Positions 11,244 through 22,819 of a DNA stretch of 64,000 nt are shown piece after piece. Both the position numbers and the translations under genes were made by a program. The notes beneath the pieces are model-generated. The model saw nothing but the letters and a program-made list of their open reading frames with translations. It had not been told where the DNA came from and searched no databases. Source of the DNA: Anopheles merus (lineage: Eukaryota; Arthropoda; Insecta; Diptera; Culicidae); the NCBI RefSeq assembly GCF_017562075.2, contig NC_054082.1, positions 50,586,037 to 50,650,036 of the forward strand, in the 5' to 3' direction. Within the stretch, counting starts at the first letter, position 1, and every line of letters begins with the position of its first letter.

Positions 11244-14200
11244 GTTTCAAAGCGTTAAACGAAAAACAAAGAAAAGAAATTGCGCGTTTAATGTTTAGTT
11301 CCGTAGTAGACCTTCGGGTTACGGGTTCGATTTTCTTTTCAAAAGTTAACTCTACGTTTACATCTAAACAGTAGCTTAAGCTCGCGAACGAAAAGAGATG
11401 ATTCTAGTTGGGTTCGATGTTCGAGGCAGCGATGCTTTACGAACGTTTCCAATTCTGTCGCGTCTCTGGCAGGTTCACCGGGCTCTTCTCGGGCTGATGT
11501 TGGCGTTATTCCTTACCGGAAAGGAATGACTGTTCCGGACATCGGCTTTTTCTCTCTTTCTCCCTCCCTCTCTTGCCTGTATATCCCTCTCATCCCATTT
11601 GTCCCAATCCAATTTCCCATCTTTCTCACCATCGAGAAAAGGGTAGGGGCTCAGTGTTACTAACGCGTAAGCAACAACCAACTTCCGGTCAAACACAGTG
11701 CGTTCATCCGCACGGTGTGAATTGAAAGCAGACTACGTTTCCCGAAACTATTTTGGTCCTTTTCTGTGAGTTTGTTTTCTTATTTTCTCTTCGCTGACCG
11801 ACTCTACACGGTGGCAACCGCAGTCTCTACCCAAAACTTATCCACCATAACGAACAATCTGTTCGATTGTACCTTCAATTAACTCTTCACACTCTATCAG
11901 TTTTGCATTGCAATTGTATCACTCTCTTCTATTGGTGGTGAGCATACACGCTACACACATTTCCAACATTTTATTCATAGTCGGAGAGGCGAATTTAGCG
12001 TCTGCATGCTTTGTGAGCACGTGTTCTGTGGACTTTAGTGTCTGCAAGAGCGCATCCGCCCAGCGGATATTTTCACCGCATTTTCATTTGGTACCGTGCC
12101 TGCTTAATATTGCCGCCGAATGATCGTCACGAAGAGCAAAAGGCAAACACACTGTCAGCTTCCGTTCGCCTTCCTTTGGTAGGAACGGAAAAGTGCCAAG
12201 TGGTAGATCGTTAACCAGCGGGAGCGTGTTTGAATTTAGTGGAAGTTGCTGAGAGTTACTAACACATACCAATTTCTCGATGGTGACATTACACCACACG
12301 CATGATGGTACCGTGCTCCCCAGACGCACTGGTTACACTCCATAGGTAGCTTTCGTTCGTTCATGCCGTTTCACACACACGGTTGTGGAAACCACACCAC
12401 GTACGTTATCGTCTTCCGGGATTCGTTTTTCGGTGTATATTATCGGTAGTTAAGGTATATGCTCAGTTCGTTAGAGAAAACGTTCAGTTACAAAGTTGTG
12501 CTCAGTTCGTCACTCATACATTTCGCTCGCAATGCCGATGATGGTTGTCGTTTCTTCACCGGACAATGCAAAGCTAATTCGGCAAGAGTGCACTATCATT
12601 GGCATGTTTGAATGAAAGGGGATTAGAAAAAAACGAAACGTTCAAGTATTTTCTCTGTTTTTAATTGTCTTAGTTTTTATTCGTTCACGTTACCTAAAAC
12701 CGTGGTGCATGGGTGTGCAGAGAAGTAAAGTAAACGTATAAATAAACAAAAAAAAACAAACACACACAAGGGAACTACAACATAATGGTCTAGTTGGTAT
12801 GTAATGATAATAGTAATGCAAACAATTATTATTACTATAATTAACATGTAATAAGCAAAAAACGGTGAATAAAATACGAGAATGAAAAATAGAAGAAAAC
12901 AAAACGTGCCTAGAGGCACTTTGGCGGGCATAAGAATACAAGTCAGTCTAGGCAAGATGAGTGAAAAACAATGAGGAAATAAACTGACCATAATATATTG
13001 CAGTATATCCTTCTAATGAAAAAGTTAAAATAAACAAAAAAAAATCTCAAGATAGAGTTGATGTAGTGTCGAAACGAGAGTAAGCAGATAATCACGAAAA
13101 TCTTGAACAAAAAAAAACAAATAAAATCATCAAAAACACAAAAAAGATAACATACTATAACTGAATATGAAAAAAAACATCAAAGAAGAAAAACGGAAAG
13201 AAAGAAGCAAAAACATACACAAACACTCACACATAATTCAAAGAACATGGAAAGATAAAAGTGTAAAACGGTAGAAACAGAGTAACTCATTACAAAAAGA
13301 GAGCATAGAAAAAACACAGACTGCAAGTTAGGGCAAAGTTTTCCAGTCGTACACGTGCCAAGTTCTCATGTAAATATGGCGAATACGGCAAATGCTATGA
13401 CATTCACTTCCATCGGCTGCTAGTACGAAAGACTAGAATGAAGTAACAATACTAAACCAAATGCACAATGTTTAACAGGCGTGAAGTGAAGCTCGGCTTG
13501 TTTTAGTGAGCCTAGAAGGGGCTGCGCTGCTTGGGTCAAACTCGCACAAATGTGTTTGATGGTCTGTCTGCCAGGGCTTTGTCAGGATCGTATCACGATG
13601 ACCGTATCGCGTATCATGCATCACAGTGTGGGTTCACTTTATGATCACTTGTTTGACCGCTATGGCTGATGCTGATGCGATACTAATGCGCAGTAGATCA
13701 TTGTGAAGCGATTGTGCACGAATGAGCACAACAAATCTCACGCGGATTAAACATAAAATCTAACGATCAGAGACCGCACAGTACACCACGACAACGGTCA
13801 ACCAATTAGCTTGACCCTAACGCACAAACTGACCAAATGACTACTGAAGAATGTTTATATACTTTGCAAACGAAATAAAAACCAACGGTCCCTACACCCA
13901 CCTCTCCGTAATTGCATAACGAATCATAATAGAAGCCGTAACCAGGACAGAAACAAGAAAAATCAAAAGTGAATTACACACATAAATAATAAAAACAGCA
14001 TCATTCAAGTACACCGACGCCACTGCTCGCCTGATAAACCAGTGCGGCTGCTGGAGGACGATCATCCTTTAAGCCTCGATCAACCGTAGCAACATAGGGC
14101 GTTAACATGGGTACAGCAGCTATTGAACATACTTACAGCACCGAGCATCACTCATTCATGCGTACTATACAAGGGAGTTTAGCAAAGTAAACAGGCAGAA

Positions 14201-14990
14201 AACAAACACACAACCGTTTGACGCGCAGTGTACAACTCCTCTAGGGAGCGTAGTAAAAGCAAGAGAATAAAGCACACGAAAGAAAAAACAAACAAACCAA
14301 CCAACCATCTAACCAACCAAATCTTCAAACCGAACATGCAAACCCTTGAAAAAGGTACATAAAACAGTACCGTTGGCGATGTTTCAACGCCAACAACAGT
14401 TACGCCGGTACCAATGGAAAAAGAGTTCGAGCACAAATACGTCGAGAATTAAAAACTGTTGGCTAAAACAAGTAAACAAGGTTGAAAAGAAAAAGAAACA
14501 AACAAACATACATAAATCACGAGAGCAAAAGAATAGAGCGATCGAGAAACAATACCTCCGGTAGCAAAACAGTGAAAATACATGCATAAGGAGTATATGA
14601 AAACCAAACGATACATGGGGCAGAGAATGGAAAATAACAAAGGAAACAAAACAAAACAAACAAACAAAGGATGAAAAAGAACAAAAATAATAATAATAAT
14701 AATGATAATATTAATAATAGCAAAGCCATTAAAAAAGAATAACACAAATGAAACAGAGGATAAAAAAACGGTTACACATGAATCGGTTACTGCAAAAGAG
14801 GAAAACAGAAAAAAATACTATTAACTATTTAATAATTATTATAAAGAAGTGAATTATATAAAGTATATATATATATATAAATATATGTGATTATAAATAG
14901 GTTAAACATAATTTGTCAATAGCAAGAACAACAAAATATATATATATATACATATATGTATAATTAAAATATACACAAATCAGTAAAATT
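11244..14990 (+). other. Long A-rich region resembling an extended 3' UTR
   Basis: No ORF with protein-like content. From about 12.6 kb to 14.95 kb the + strand is strikingly rich in A and poor in T, with many AAACAAAC and AAAAACA runs, several AATAAA hexamers (near 12866, 12977, 13874, 13990), and it ends in TATATA-rich sequence near 14940-14970. Strand-asymmetric A-richness is typical of long insect 3' UTRs, so this may be the distal UTR of the DGK transcript or of the ORFs at 10.6-11.2 kb. Confidence 0.4.
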
Positions 14991-15389
14991 GAAACGACTT
15001 GTTTTATTTCCCAATGTTTGGATACACATATCACTGCATTTTCATGGCTCTTCGTATTTGACGCGACAGTACTTCTCGGGCTAGGCCTGTCTGAACCTCT
15101 AATGGCCTTGGCGTTCTGCGACTTGTTGGTGAACTCTTACAAAAACTGGCAGTCCTACGCGTTGGAGGGGATCATTTTACACATTATGGGAAGTGATAGT
15201 AAGGGAAGTCTTTTACAGATTTCCACAATTGTCTAGACGCTCAATTACGTGAATAAAGTTTGCTGTGAAAAGTTTCTACTTCAGTCCAACCTATGTTGGC
15301 AAAACGATGAGCTTCTCTAAACATCATTGAAAACCGCTGTGCCAGACGCGCGAACGATCATATTACAGGATATCCCAGAGATACGGCTT

Positions 15390-15734
15390 TATTTGGGACC
15401 GAAAAAATGCCCCAAAGGAAGGCGAAAGTCGAAATAGTCGCAAGTCGAATATCTGTGAATATAAAGTTTATTACCTAAGTTGAAGACTCGATATCTATGA
15501 TATAGTTTATTTTATTTGAAACAATGTTCGATAATGTATTAATTTAACTCGAAAGGCCGATACAAATATTTAAGAACGGGTAGTTGGGGAATCTTTGTAT
15601 ATGTGTATGTAACGTTTATCAGCAAGAAATTTAAAAAATACATCAAATTCTTCTCAATGACCACTTTCAAAATCAAAACCGTCGTATCTGCGAATCGTCG
15701 TAACTCGGGAGGGTCGTAACTCAGGGGACGCCCG
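15390..15734. mobile_element. Degenerate Tigger-like MITE fragment
   Basis: The right edge, read on the - strand, begins GGGCGTCCCCTGAGTTACGA and is followed by repeated GTTACGAC and GCAGATACGACGG units. This resembles the subterminal structure of the Tigger element at 55153-58853 (CAGGCGGTCCCC then ATACGCGG units). The left side has related AAGTCGAAT motifs near 15425-15450. The left boundary and TSD are not clear. Confidence 0.4.
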
Positions 15735-16099
15735 TACACTTTTTTGTATCAGATGGAGGCGCCTTGTTCTTAACTTTCGAATGTGCACATAATTATTCAC
15801 CACATCCAAGATTGTGTTCAACAGCTGTCAAATGGTGTATTGAATTCAAAAAGAAAATTTATAAAGAAAAAACACATGATTTTCAACACATAACAAAGAA
15901 CTGTCAAACTCGATCCTGCTTGAGTCGTGTTGAAAATCATGCTGAATAAATTAAAAATTATGATGATGATAATGAAATGTCTGATTCATGTGGATTAACA
16001 TCTTGCATGCGATGAAAAACAACGTTTACATTCGACTTGGAAACCCCTGTATCAGTGATCATTTTCATGACAATTTTTTTTTAAGAATTTGATCCATTA

Positions 16100-17770
16100 T
16101 CCGTATTATTCGAGTACTAGGACGAGATCGAGTCCAGAAGAGCCCGGATAAACGGCGTTCCTCTGTATTACCGTATTCTTCCATTTCGATGGAACGAGCG
16201 AGATGCGCGGTCTAAGGAACGGGCGAGACTGGCGGGCTGAGGAAGGAGAGAGAGAGGTGCGGGGTGAGGAGCGAACGGAAGGCTGTCCGAGTGGCATCTG
16301 TTTTGGCGACAATTGTCTGGAACGGCGGCACCCGCAATTGTTGTTCGATCTCATCGACACCGGCCAGAATTCCGCGAAACCCACCGTAGAATGCAAGCGG
16401 GCGGCTTGTGTGGTCGGACGGACCAGAGAAGCGAGACAAGCGAGTTGCTGCTGTTCGCCGGACCACGCTAAGGGGGAACAGAGAGGGAATGAAGAGATAA
16501 GGAGAGAGTGAGAGAAGAGAGGGAATTATGAAATTTATTTTGTGACCGAGTGGAGTGGGTCAGTCTGATGAAAAACGCGAAGGAGTTAAGTCGCAACCAA
16601 TAAAAGTTGTGTGTACAGGATTTACCGTGTTCAGTACATTGCGTTAGGAATATCCGCTGAGATATCACACGTATGTTACTTGGTATATGGTGCAACAAAT
16701 ATATTGCCATTACCATTCACCTACAGCACGGCCGTTGCTCCTGCGCTTAAGAGAGAAAAAAGATTAAACAATTTGGAACGGAACTTCTTGTTTGACGTTT
16801 AACGATCAATCGTTGGCGGTCGGCTTACTTCTAGTGAGCTTGGCTATTAGTGACTTATGAATTACTCATAGCAGAATAGTCAGGCGTGTGTGGGGGAAGC
16901 GTATCGTATAGCTCGTTGTTATAACGGCTCCTCCATTGTTCTTTCACACATACGGGGCCGAAAAAAATATTTCGTTTACACGACATCAAATTCGCAATGA
17001 ACTAAAAATATATGTGCCAGTTGCGAAACATATTATTTTTGTTTGTCTTGCTTGGGTATAAATGTTGATGGTGACCTCACAAGCACAGTTTTAGAGCGTA
17101 CCGACTTTGGATGGTAGCGATTGTTTATTATACTAATTTTGTTATTGTTTTTTTTTTATAATTATTTTCGATAAATCCGAATTTTCACACCCTTTAGCCA
17201 AATTACTGCAATTGACAAGCTCGCAAACGCTTCCCCGGTCACCAAATTACTGCAGTTTGCGAGCTCTTGAACGCTTCGAGCGTTATACATGTTTCCAATC
17301 CTTGTCCAGAATCCTCGCAACAAGATTTATGTATGAGCGAAGAATACAAACGCTTAGGGCTTGTTCGAGGATAGCGTGAGGAGGAAAAGGATAATGCATG
17401 TGCCTTAGCCAGAAACTCCTCCAGAGCAACGATACTACGCGCAGAACCTCATAGGAGTATCTCGAATTTCCGCTGTTATGGGATCTACATGTTAAGGTTA
17501 GTGTAGTGTAACGCATGCTTTAGTTTATAGCAAACCCGAAGCTAGGGAGTGCCCGCGAGAGGCACTCAGTTAGGCTTTATAAGTAGTGGCAATGTGGTAA
17601 CGAAGCTCTCTCTTTTGATCTACACCGAAGCGATCGGTTCGACACAATCACCATCCTGTTCTCTTACGTGGTGATAATAAAATACAGATAAACCCCGTAA
17701 ATACACAAAACACCGCGTGAGTCGATTTTTTGCGGTTTTCAGCCATTGTTGCGTAATTGTGGATGGAGTG
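16100..17770. other. Repeat-derived intergenic sequence with LTR-like pieces
   Basis: No gene supported. A GC-rich, purine-rich block at about 16170-16520 is unlike its neighbours. Sequence at 17560-17710 has a TATAAGTAG box, a downstream AATAAAATA and a GC-rich trailer, an order expected in a retrotransposon LTR, but I cannot define TG/CA ends or a TSD. A direct repeat of CCAAATTACTGCA occurs at 17198 and 17242. Confidence 0.3.
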
Positions 17771-17790
17771 GTAGGTATTAGGCACTAAAC

Positions 17791-18005
17791 TTCTTCCTCT
17801 TCTTTGGCACAACAACCGTTGTCAGTTAAGGCCTGCCTGTACCACTAGTGGGCTCGGCTTTCAGTGACTTACTTATTACCATAGCAGGATTAGCTTACCA
17901 TACCATCAGTCCTGCGTATGGGGGCACGTTCCATTCGGGGCTTGAAGCTATGACGGGCATGTTATTAAGTCGTACAAGTTGACGAATGTACCACCAGACC
18001 GGGTA
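17791..18005 (-). mobile_element. SINE200-type tRNA-derived SINE
   Basis: Read on the - strand it starts CCGGTCTGGTGGTACATTCG, has a degenerate B box and a CCATACGCAGGACTGA core, and ends GGTTGTTGTGCCAAAGAAG with an A/G-rich tail. It is flanked by an 11-bp target-site duplication AGGCACTAAAC at 17780-17790 and 18006-18016, which shows a precise retrotransposition event. Homologous to the copies at 28207 and 60374. Confidence 0.9.
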
Positions 18006-18193
18006 AGGCACTAAACTAGTTAATTGATATCACCCAAGCGCCACAGATTAAGCTTAAATGACTGGAAAAATCAAGTCCCCATAGAAGAAAAAAACGAAAT
18101 CTTCATTGTTTCACTGGTTTGCTCAATAAATGGCGTATTATAAATTATAATTATATCGCTGTATTTTTTTTTTTTTGCAATGTGTTTCGATAA

Positions 18194-19722
18194 CGATACG
18201 ATACGATACGATACATTGTAGAATCGCCCGCCCCCGCGCCAATGGGGGCGGAGAAAACACGCAGCCTCGGCTGAACACGGACTCTCTAAGGCTGGTTCGA
18301 CGATGAATGCAGACAAGTGACCGAACGTAAGAATACTGCATACCGAGCAATGCAGCAACGGCATAGAACGCGGGCATGCGCAGAGGAATATTCACGGCTC
18401 AGACGCGAAGAGAAACGAGTTCACCGCTCCACCGACTGCAACAACTACAGGGGTATTACGGTGTGGAATACCGCCTATAAAATATTCTCCCTGGTCCTTC
18501 AGGATCGCCTTGTTCCGCACGTCGAAGAGATAGTCGGAAACTATCAAAGAGGATTTCGAAACGAAAAATCAACCACTGATCAGATCTTCACCATGCGGCA
18601 GGTCTTGGAGAAGATGGCTGAATACAGACACAACACATACCATCTCTTTATTGATTTCAAAGCCGCATATGATAGCATAGCCAGGGTAAAACTGTATAAC
18701 GTTATGAGCTCTTTTGGAATCCCGGCCAAACTGATAAGGCTAGTTAGAATGACTATGATCAACGTCACTTGCCAGGTGAGGGTGGATGGAAAACTCTCAG
18801 GGCCTTTTGCTACCACCAAGGGTCTGCGCCAGGGGGACGGGCTTGCCTGTCTCCTATTCAACCTGGCGTTAGAGAGGGCCATCCGCGACTCGAGGGTGGA
18901 GACTACGGGAACCATCTTCTATAAGTCAACCCAGGTTAGCTGATGATATAGACATCATTGGTCTGCGGCTCTCCTATGTAGCAGAAGCCTACCAAGGGAT
19001 CGAGCAGGCGGCAGAGAACCTCGGATTGCAGATAAACGAGGCAAAGACCAAACTGATGGTGGCAACATCAGCGGACCTACCAATAAATAATCCGAATCTA
19101 CGTAGGCGTGATGTACAGATAGGTGAACGCACTTTTGAAGTCGTCCCAGAATTCACCTATCTGGGGTCAAAGGTCAGCAACGACAACAGCATGGAAGCTG
19201 AGTTGCGCGCAAGGATGCTGGCTGCCAACCTGTCATTCTACAGCCTGAAAAAGCAGTTCACCTCAAAGAACCTGTCGCGACGGACGAAGCTGGGACTATA
19301 TAGTACCTATATAGTTCCGGTACTCACATACGCCTCTGAGACATGGACACTGTCCAAATCTGACAAAACCCTCTTAGCCGCGTTCGAGAGGAAGATGCTC
19401 AGAAGGATACTTGGCCCCGTATGTGTGGAAGGACAATAGAGGAGCCGCTATAATGACGAGCTATTCCAAATTGTACGGCGACCTCACTGTCGTGCAGCGT
19501 ATCAAGCTCGCCAGGCTCCGGTGGGCTGGCCATGTTGTACGCATGGAAAAGGACGACCCTGCCCGTAAAGTCTTTTAAGCCCGTAAAGATGGTGTGGAGG
19601 CGTCCGCCATTAAGGCCGGGATAACGGACTGGCAGACGAAGGCGCGAGACCGTGAGCGGTTTAGGACACTCCTGAGACAGGCCATGACCGCAAAGCGGTT
19701 GTAGCGCCGGATAAGTAAGTAA
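18194..19722 (+). pseudogene. 5'-truncated, disabled LINE reverse transcriptase
   Basis: Non-LTR retrotransposon fragment encoding the reverse transcriptase and part of the C-terminal region. Recognisable blocks are NNYRGITVWNTAYKIFS, GFRNEKSTTDQIF, HLFIDFKAAYDS, GLRQGDGLACLLFN, ADDIDIIG, YLGSKV and, further on, RLRWAGHVVRM. It is disabled: a frameshift at about 18933 removes the aromatic residue before ADD, a TAG interrupts the frame at 19437-19439, and another stop follows near 19576. The insertion is bounded by a 10-bp target duplication GTTTCGATAA (18184-18193, 19723-19732), a 5' CGATA repeat and a TAAG-repeat 3' tail. Clade not resolved. Confidence 0.9.
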
Positions 19723-19896
19723 GTTTCGATAAACTTCACAGCCTTCTTAGCATTCCAAGCAAAAATAAAAAAAAAATGATAGTGTGGTCAGATACGAAGG
19801 TATCAACACCAACGACCACTATTCAAATCTCACTTGCTTCAGTGCTGTTGGTATACATTGGAGTGTAATATTTAAACAATCGTATCGCCGTTCTAG

Positions 19897-20326
19897 CACC
19901 GACAAACCGACGTGACACTTCGAACAAAATGAGCTTCAAAAGTTGTCTCCTTATTTCAAATGAAAATAAGTTAAACACTAGCGCCATCTCTATAATGATT
20001 CGCTTACTACACTGACACAGAGAAGAAACTGCTAAATCCGCTTTTTGTTTTTCTTCGCTAATTCCAATGCGTATTGTTTTATGTACTTCTCACATCTTTG
20101 CATTGATTTGGAAACTTATAAAATGATTTTCCTGGGTGTTTTGTCCAATAATTCTCACAAAATCTTGCCTCACACTTCCTTTGCAATTTGTATTTAGAAA
20201 AGTTGTTTACATCGAAGCAGCAGTGAACAGAGATTACTTTGACAGAAGTGATCGCCTCACTGGTAAATGACAGTACTTTCCTGTGGGACACTTTTGTAAC
20301 ACCAGTGTCACGTCGGTTTGTCGGTG
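19897..20326 (-). mobile_element. P-element-like MITE with THAP-domain remnant
   Basis: A 430-bp element with a perfect 23-bp terminal inverted repeat (19897-19919 and 20304-20326, beginning CACCGACAAACC) and a 7-bp flanking duplication GTTCTAG (19890-19896, 20327-20333). On the - strand it carries a short ORF reading CEARFCENYWTKHPGKSFYK and then FPNQCKDVRS, which matches the zinc-coordinating start of a THAP domain (CxxxxC...PG.SF..FP). P-family transposases carry an N-terminal THAP domain, so this is probably an internally deleted P-like element. It sits inside the MITE at 18033-20900. Confidence 0.75.
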
Positions 20327-20521
20327 GTTCTAGTTCTAGCAATGCATAACTTCAATGCGAAACCATACAGAGTACAGAGGAAATGAGAAAGCTCTCCAAG
20401 CGAGGAAGCTCCACTGGTGGTTGGGTATCTCACCAACAGATGGTGCCACCAGCTTTTTGCTATTTTTAGAATGCATGAGTCGTTTGCCATCTGCTAAACG
20501 AAGTCTTTCTATATTCCGTTT

Positions 20522-20830
20522 TGTTGTGTCTTTGGCTTGCATCAGGTACTTTATTAAAAACACTGATATAACAGTACACATAATAAATATAAAGTCACAA
20601 GCACAATACACACTAAAATATTCGGCCGCGCGCCAGCCGTACCGTGCCCTGCCGGGAGCCCTGCTCGACCGGCTGCTCGCAACACTTGCTTGTCCGAGCG
20701 CTCCACACACACTAAGCGGCCCGCGCTTAGTGTACGTAGTGACAGTGACACACTGTCGTCCCCTGGACATTGTCCAGTGGTAGCACAACTACCACGGCAT
20801 GTCCAGGGGTCGGCACGGCTGCCCACAACA
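20522..20830. mobile_element. Solo LTR, 309 bp
   Basis: Starts TGTTGTGTC and ends CCCACAACA, the TG...CA ends of a retrotransposon LTR, and is flanked by a 5-bp direct repeat CGTTT (20517-20521, 20831-20835). It contains AATAAATATAAAG near 20584 and a GC-rich palindromic region around 20755-20810. The homologous empty site in MITE copy 2 (46100s) lacks it. No internal retrotransposon sequence adjoins it, so it is the product of LTR-LTR recombination. Confidence 0.85.
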
Positions 20831-20900
20831 CGTTTAGATTGAGAGCTTGAGTCGTTTAGAATCCGTTTAGTGGTCGTTTAGTGGATTTGTGGCACTTGGG

Positions 20901-21593
20901 ATGATCAGCGGCTTTTTTTTAAATGGTTTGAAGACATGATTCAAAATGAAACAAACATCCAAATTTATCCAAACAAAATATCTCACCTCAGAGATGGGTT
21001 ACGGCTTTGACAATTTGTTTACGATTTTATGCCCCGTCCATACGCGCGAAAGATACAGCACGACACAAAGAGTGAGAACATACACACCTCGGTACATAAG
21101 GACGTCCGTGCGCGTATATCGTCACCTACACAACGAATGGTATATTGACGATCGACGATAGTGAGAAAGACGTTTGAAGCGAAGTGAGAAAGCGGGACAT
21201 AAAAGCTGTACCCCAAATGAGCGCAATATGCAGGAAAAGAACGGGTATGATAAATAAGCGAGAGGCAGCAGCTTTTGACAGTTAAAACCCCTCTTTTTGT
21301 AAAACGGGGCTGATCATGATTGTCACAACACCATTGTTTACAAAAAAGTTAGCATTAGAAGTTCAAAGAAAACAAAGGTAAATTGAGCTGCTACTATTAA
21401 AAAATGTTTTGGCAATCGTTTCATTACTTGTTTGAGTAATGTTTAACTTCCTCTTGGACTTTTCCTCTAGATTCGGAACGTACGACTCCTTGATACATTG
21501 TCCCACCGTGGAGAAGAAGACGAAGGAGAAGAGTTTACAAGTTCTTTGCAACTATTTTGCCACCGGCTGCGTAGCTGATGCGCCATACATAAA
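20901..21593 (+). promoter_or_regulatory. Upstream region and 5' UTR of the TMEM179-like gene
   Basis: Unique sequence between the repeat cluster and the ATG at 21594. The last 120 bp (21470-21593) are GC-richer and compatible with a 5' UTR. I cannot fix a transcription start or TATA box. Confidence 0.35.
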
Positions 21594-22503
21594 ATGGCCC
21601 TAGCTAATGTATTAATACTGAGCCAAATTGCGGGCCATGTCTTTGCATTTATTCTGTCGATGTGCATCTTTATTCCGCTCGCTATACATGTTCGATCGTT
21701 CGAGTAAGTGGAAGTAGTACTATTGTACATCATGAACAATGAGCGCACGTAGACATCGCATAATGAATTTTTTTCTTCCTTGCAGTGGTCACTGTTTACT
21801 GTTTACCACTGGCACCTGGCAGGAAAAGGATGGTCTATTCGATGTAAGGTGGGCCTCGGAGGCTTACTGCAACTATCCCATCATCGTCGGTGTCTGCTTG
21901 TTCATCATTGCCGGTGTTCAAATCTATAGGTATGTGTGCTTCGAATCTGCCAATAATCTGTATTGCTTTAGACCGCACTTTTTCTAAATGGTCTATTTTA
22001 TCTACCACTATAGGATGGCTCTGTTGGCATACCGTGAACTTGAGAGCTCCTTTCTGGGGTTATTTTTCGACGTAGTATTTAGCATTTCTCTCTGCACAAT
22101 GACCCTTATCGCCGCTATCATCATAACGCTTGGTTTCATGGCCTGGTGTGGAGAGATGACCGCACGTTTCCCATCGTAAGTTTCGAACGCTGATGAGGTT
22201 ACATATGTATCATTGTTATGCTTTCTTCGTTACAGATGTGAAATCGCGGATGGGCAGAACATAACGAACGTGGAGCTCAACATCCAAACGTCCGGATTCT
22301 ACATCGAAATGGGCACGGCACAGTTTGGCGCCTGGGCATCGTTTGCGACCTGGGTAGGTTTGTCCGTTTTTTCGCTGTTAAAACTGATCAACAACCACCA
22401 GGTGCGGAACATCCGCGTATCGATGTACATCGAGCGGCAGCGTTTGGTAAACGAGGAAGTCTATCGCAATACCACATCCGAACTGCCGTCAGGAGCTCAG
22501 TGA
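21594..22503 (+). CDS. TMEM179-like four-transmembrane protein
   Basis: Complete four-exon gene: 21594-21703, 21786-21929, 22014-22175, 22236-22503, with GT-AG introns of 60-84 bp and the frame kept, giving 227 residues. Family members are about 230 residues. Residues about 7-31, 66-84, 98-130 and 165-186 are hydrophobic membrane segments. Typical features are an N-terminal MALANVLILSQIAGHVFAF segment, the first-loop motif GHCLLFTTGTW, FMAWC at the end of TM3, and AQFGAWASFATW before TM4. An N-glycosylation sequon NIT lies at residue 147. The function of TMEM179 proteins is poorly known. The start is chosen because ATG precedes the first membrane helix directly and no upstream in-frame alternative looks coding. 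Confidence 0.9.
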
Positions 22504-22794
22504 TAACTAATCATGCAATACTTGATAGGCTTGTAGGACGCAACGTGTACCGGCAAGCCTCAGGCTGTCTAGGTGAATGGAATGTAATGAAAATTAGTAG
22601 CTGAAAAGCACATCCATTGAGATATTGTTTCCTTACATTACTAACCTTATATTTGGTGTACAAGGCTTTATTTTTAACATTCTACTCGATTTGTATAAGT
22701 ATACCGTTATCTCACATTTACGAAAGTCGGTTTAGCGCAAAACAAAATTCCATTGAACTAATGTTACATTCTCGAAATAAGGTGAACACACGTG

Positions 22795-22800
22795 AATAAA
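22795..22800 (+). terminator. Polyadenylation signal AATAAA of TMEM179-like gene
   Basis: Canonical AATAAA 292 bp after the stop codon at 22501-22503, followed by AT-rich sequence. It implies a 3' UTR of about 310 bp. Confidence 0.7.
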
Positions 22801-22819
22801 ATAGAAAGAAATATACATA

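Larger units (their letters stand above)
18033..20900. mobile_element. MITE copy 1 (CCCAAG TIRs), interrupted by three later insertions
   Basis: Ends are CCCAAGCGCCACAGATTAAG at the left and, inverted, CCCAAGTGCCACAAATCCAC at the right. The body is homologous in inverted orientation to 46040-46626. It has been split by a LINE (18194-19722), a P-like MITE (19897-20326) and a solo LTR (20522-20830). Removing these gives roughly 600 bp, about the length of copy 2. No clean TSD is visible for this copy. Non-coding; superfamily not assigned. Confidence 0.85.

Noticed and set aside
11009..11374. 121-codon ORF overlapping the 11063-11243 candidate
   Set aside because: It starts in intron-like sequence and its C-terminal third is AT-rich non-coding-like. 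The alternative frame from 11064 looks more protein-like, though neither is proven.
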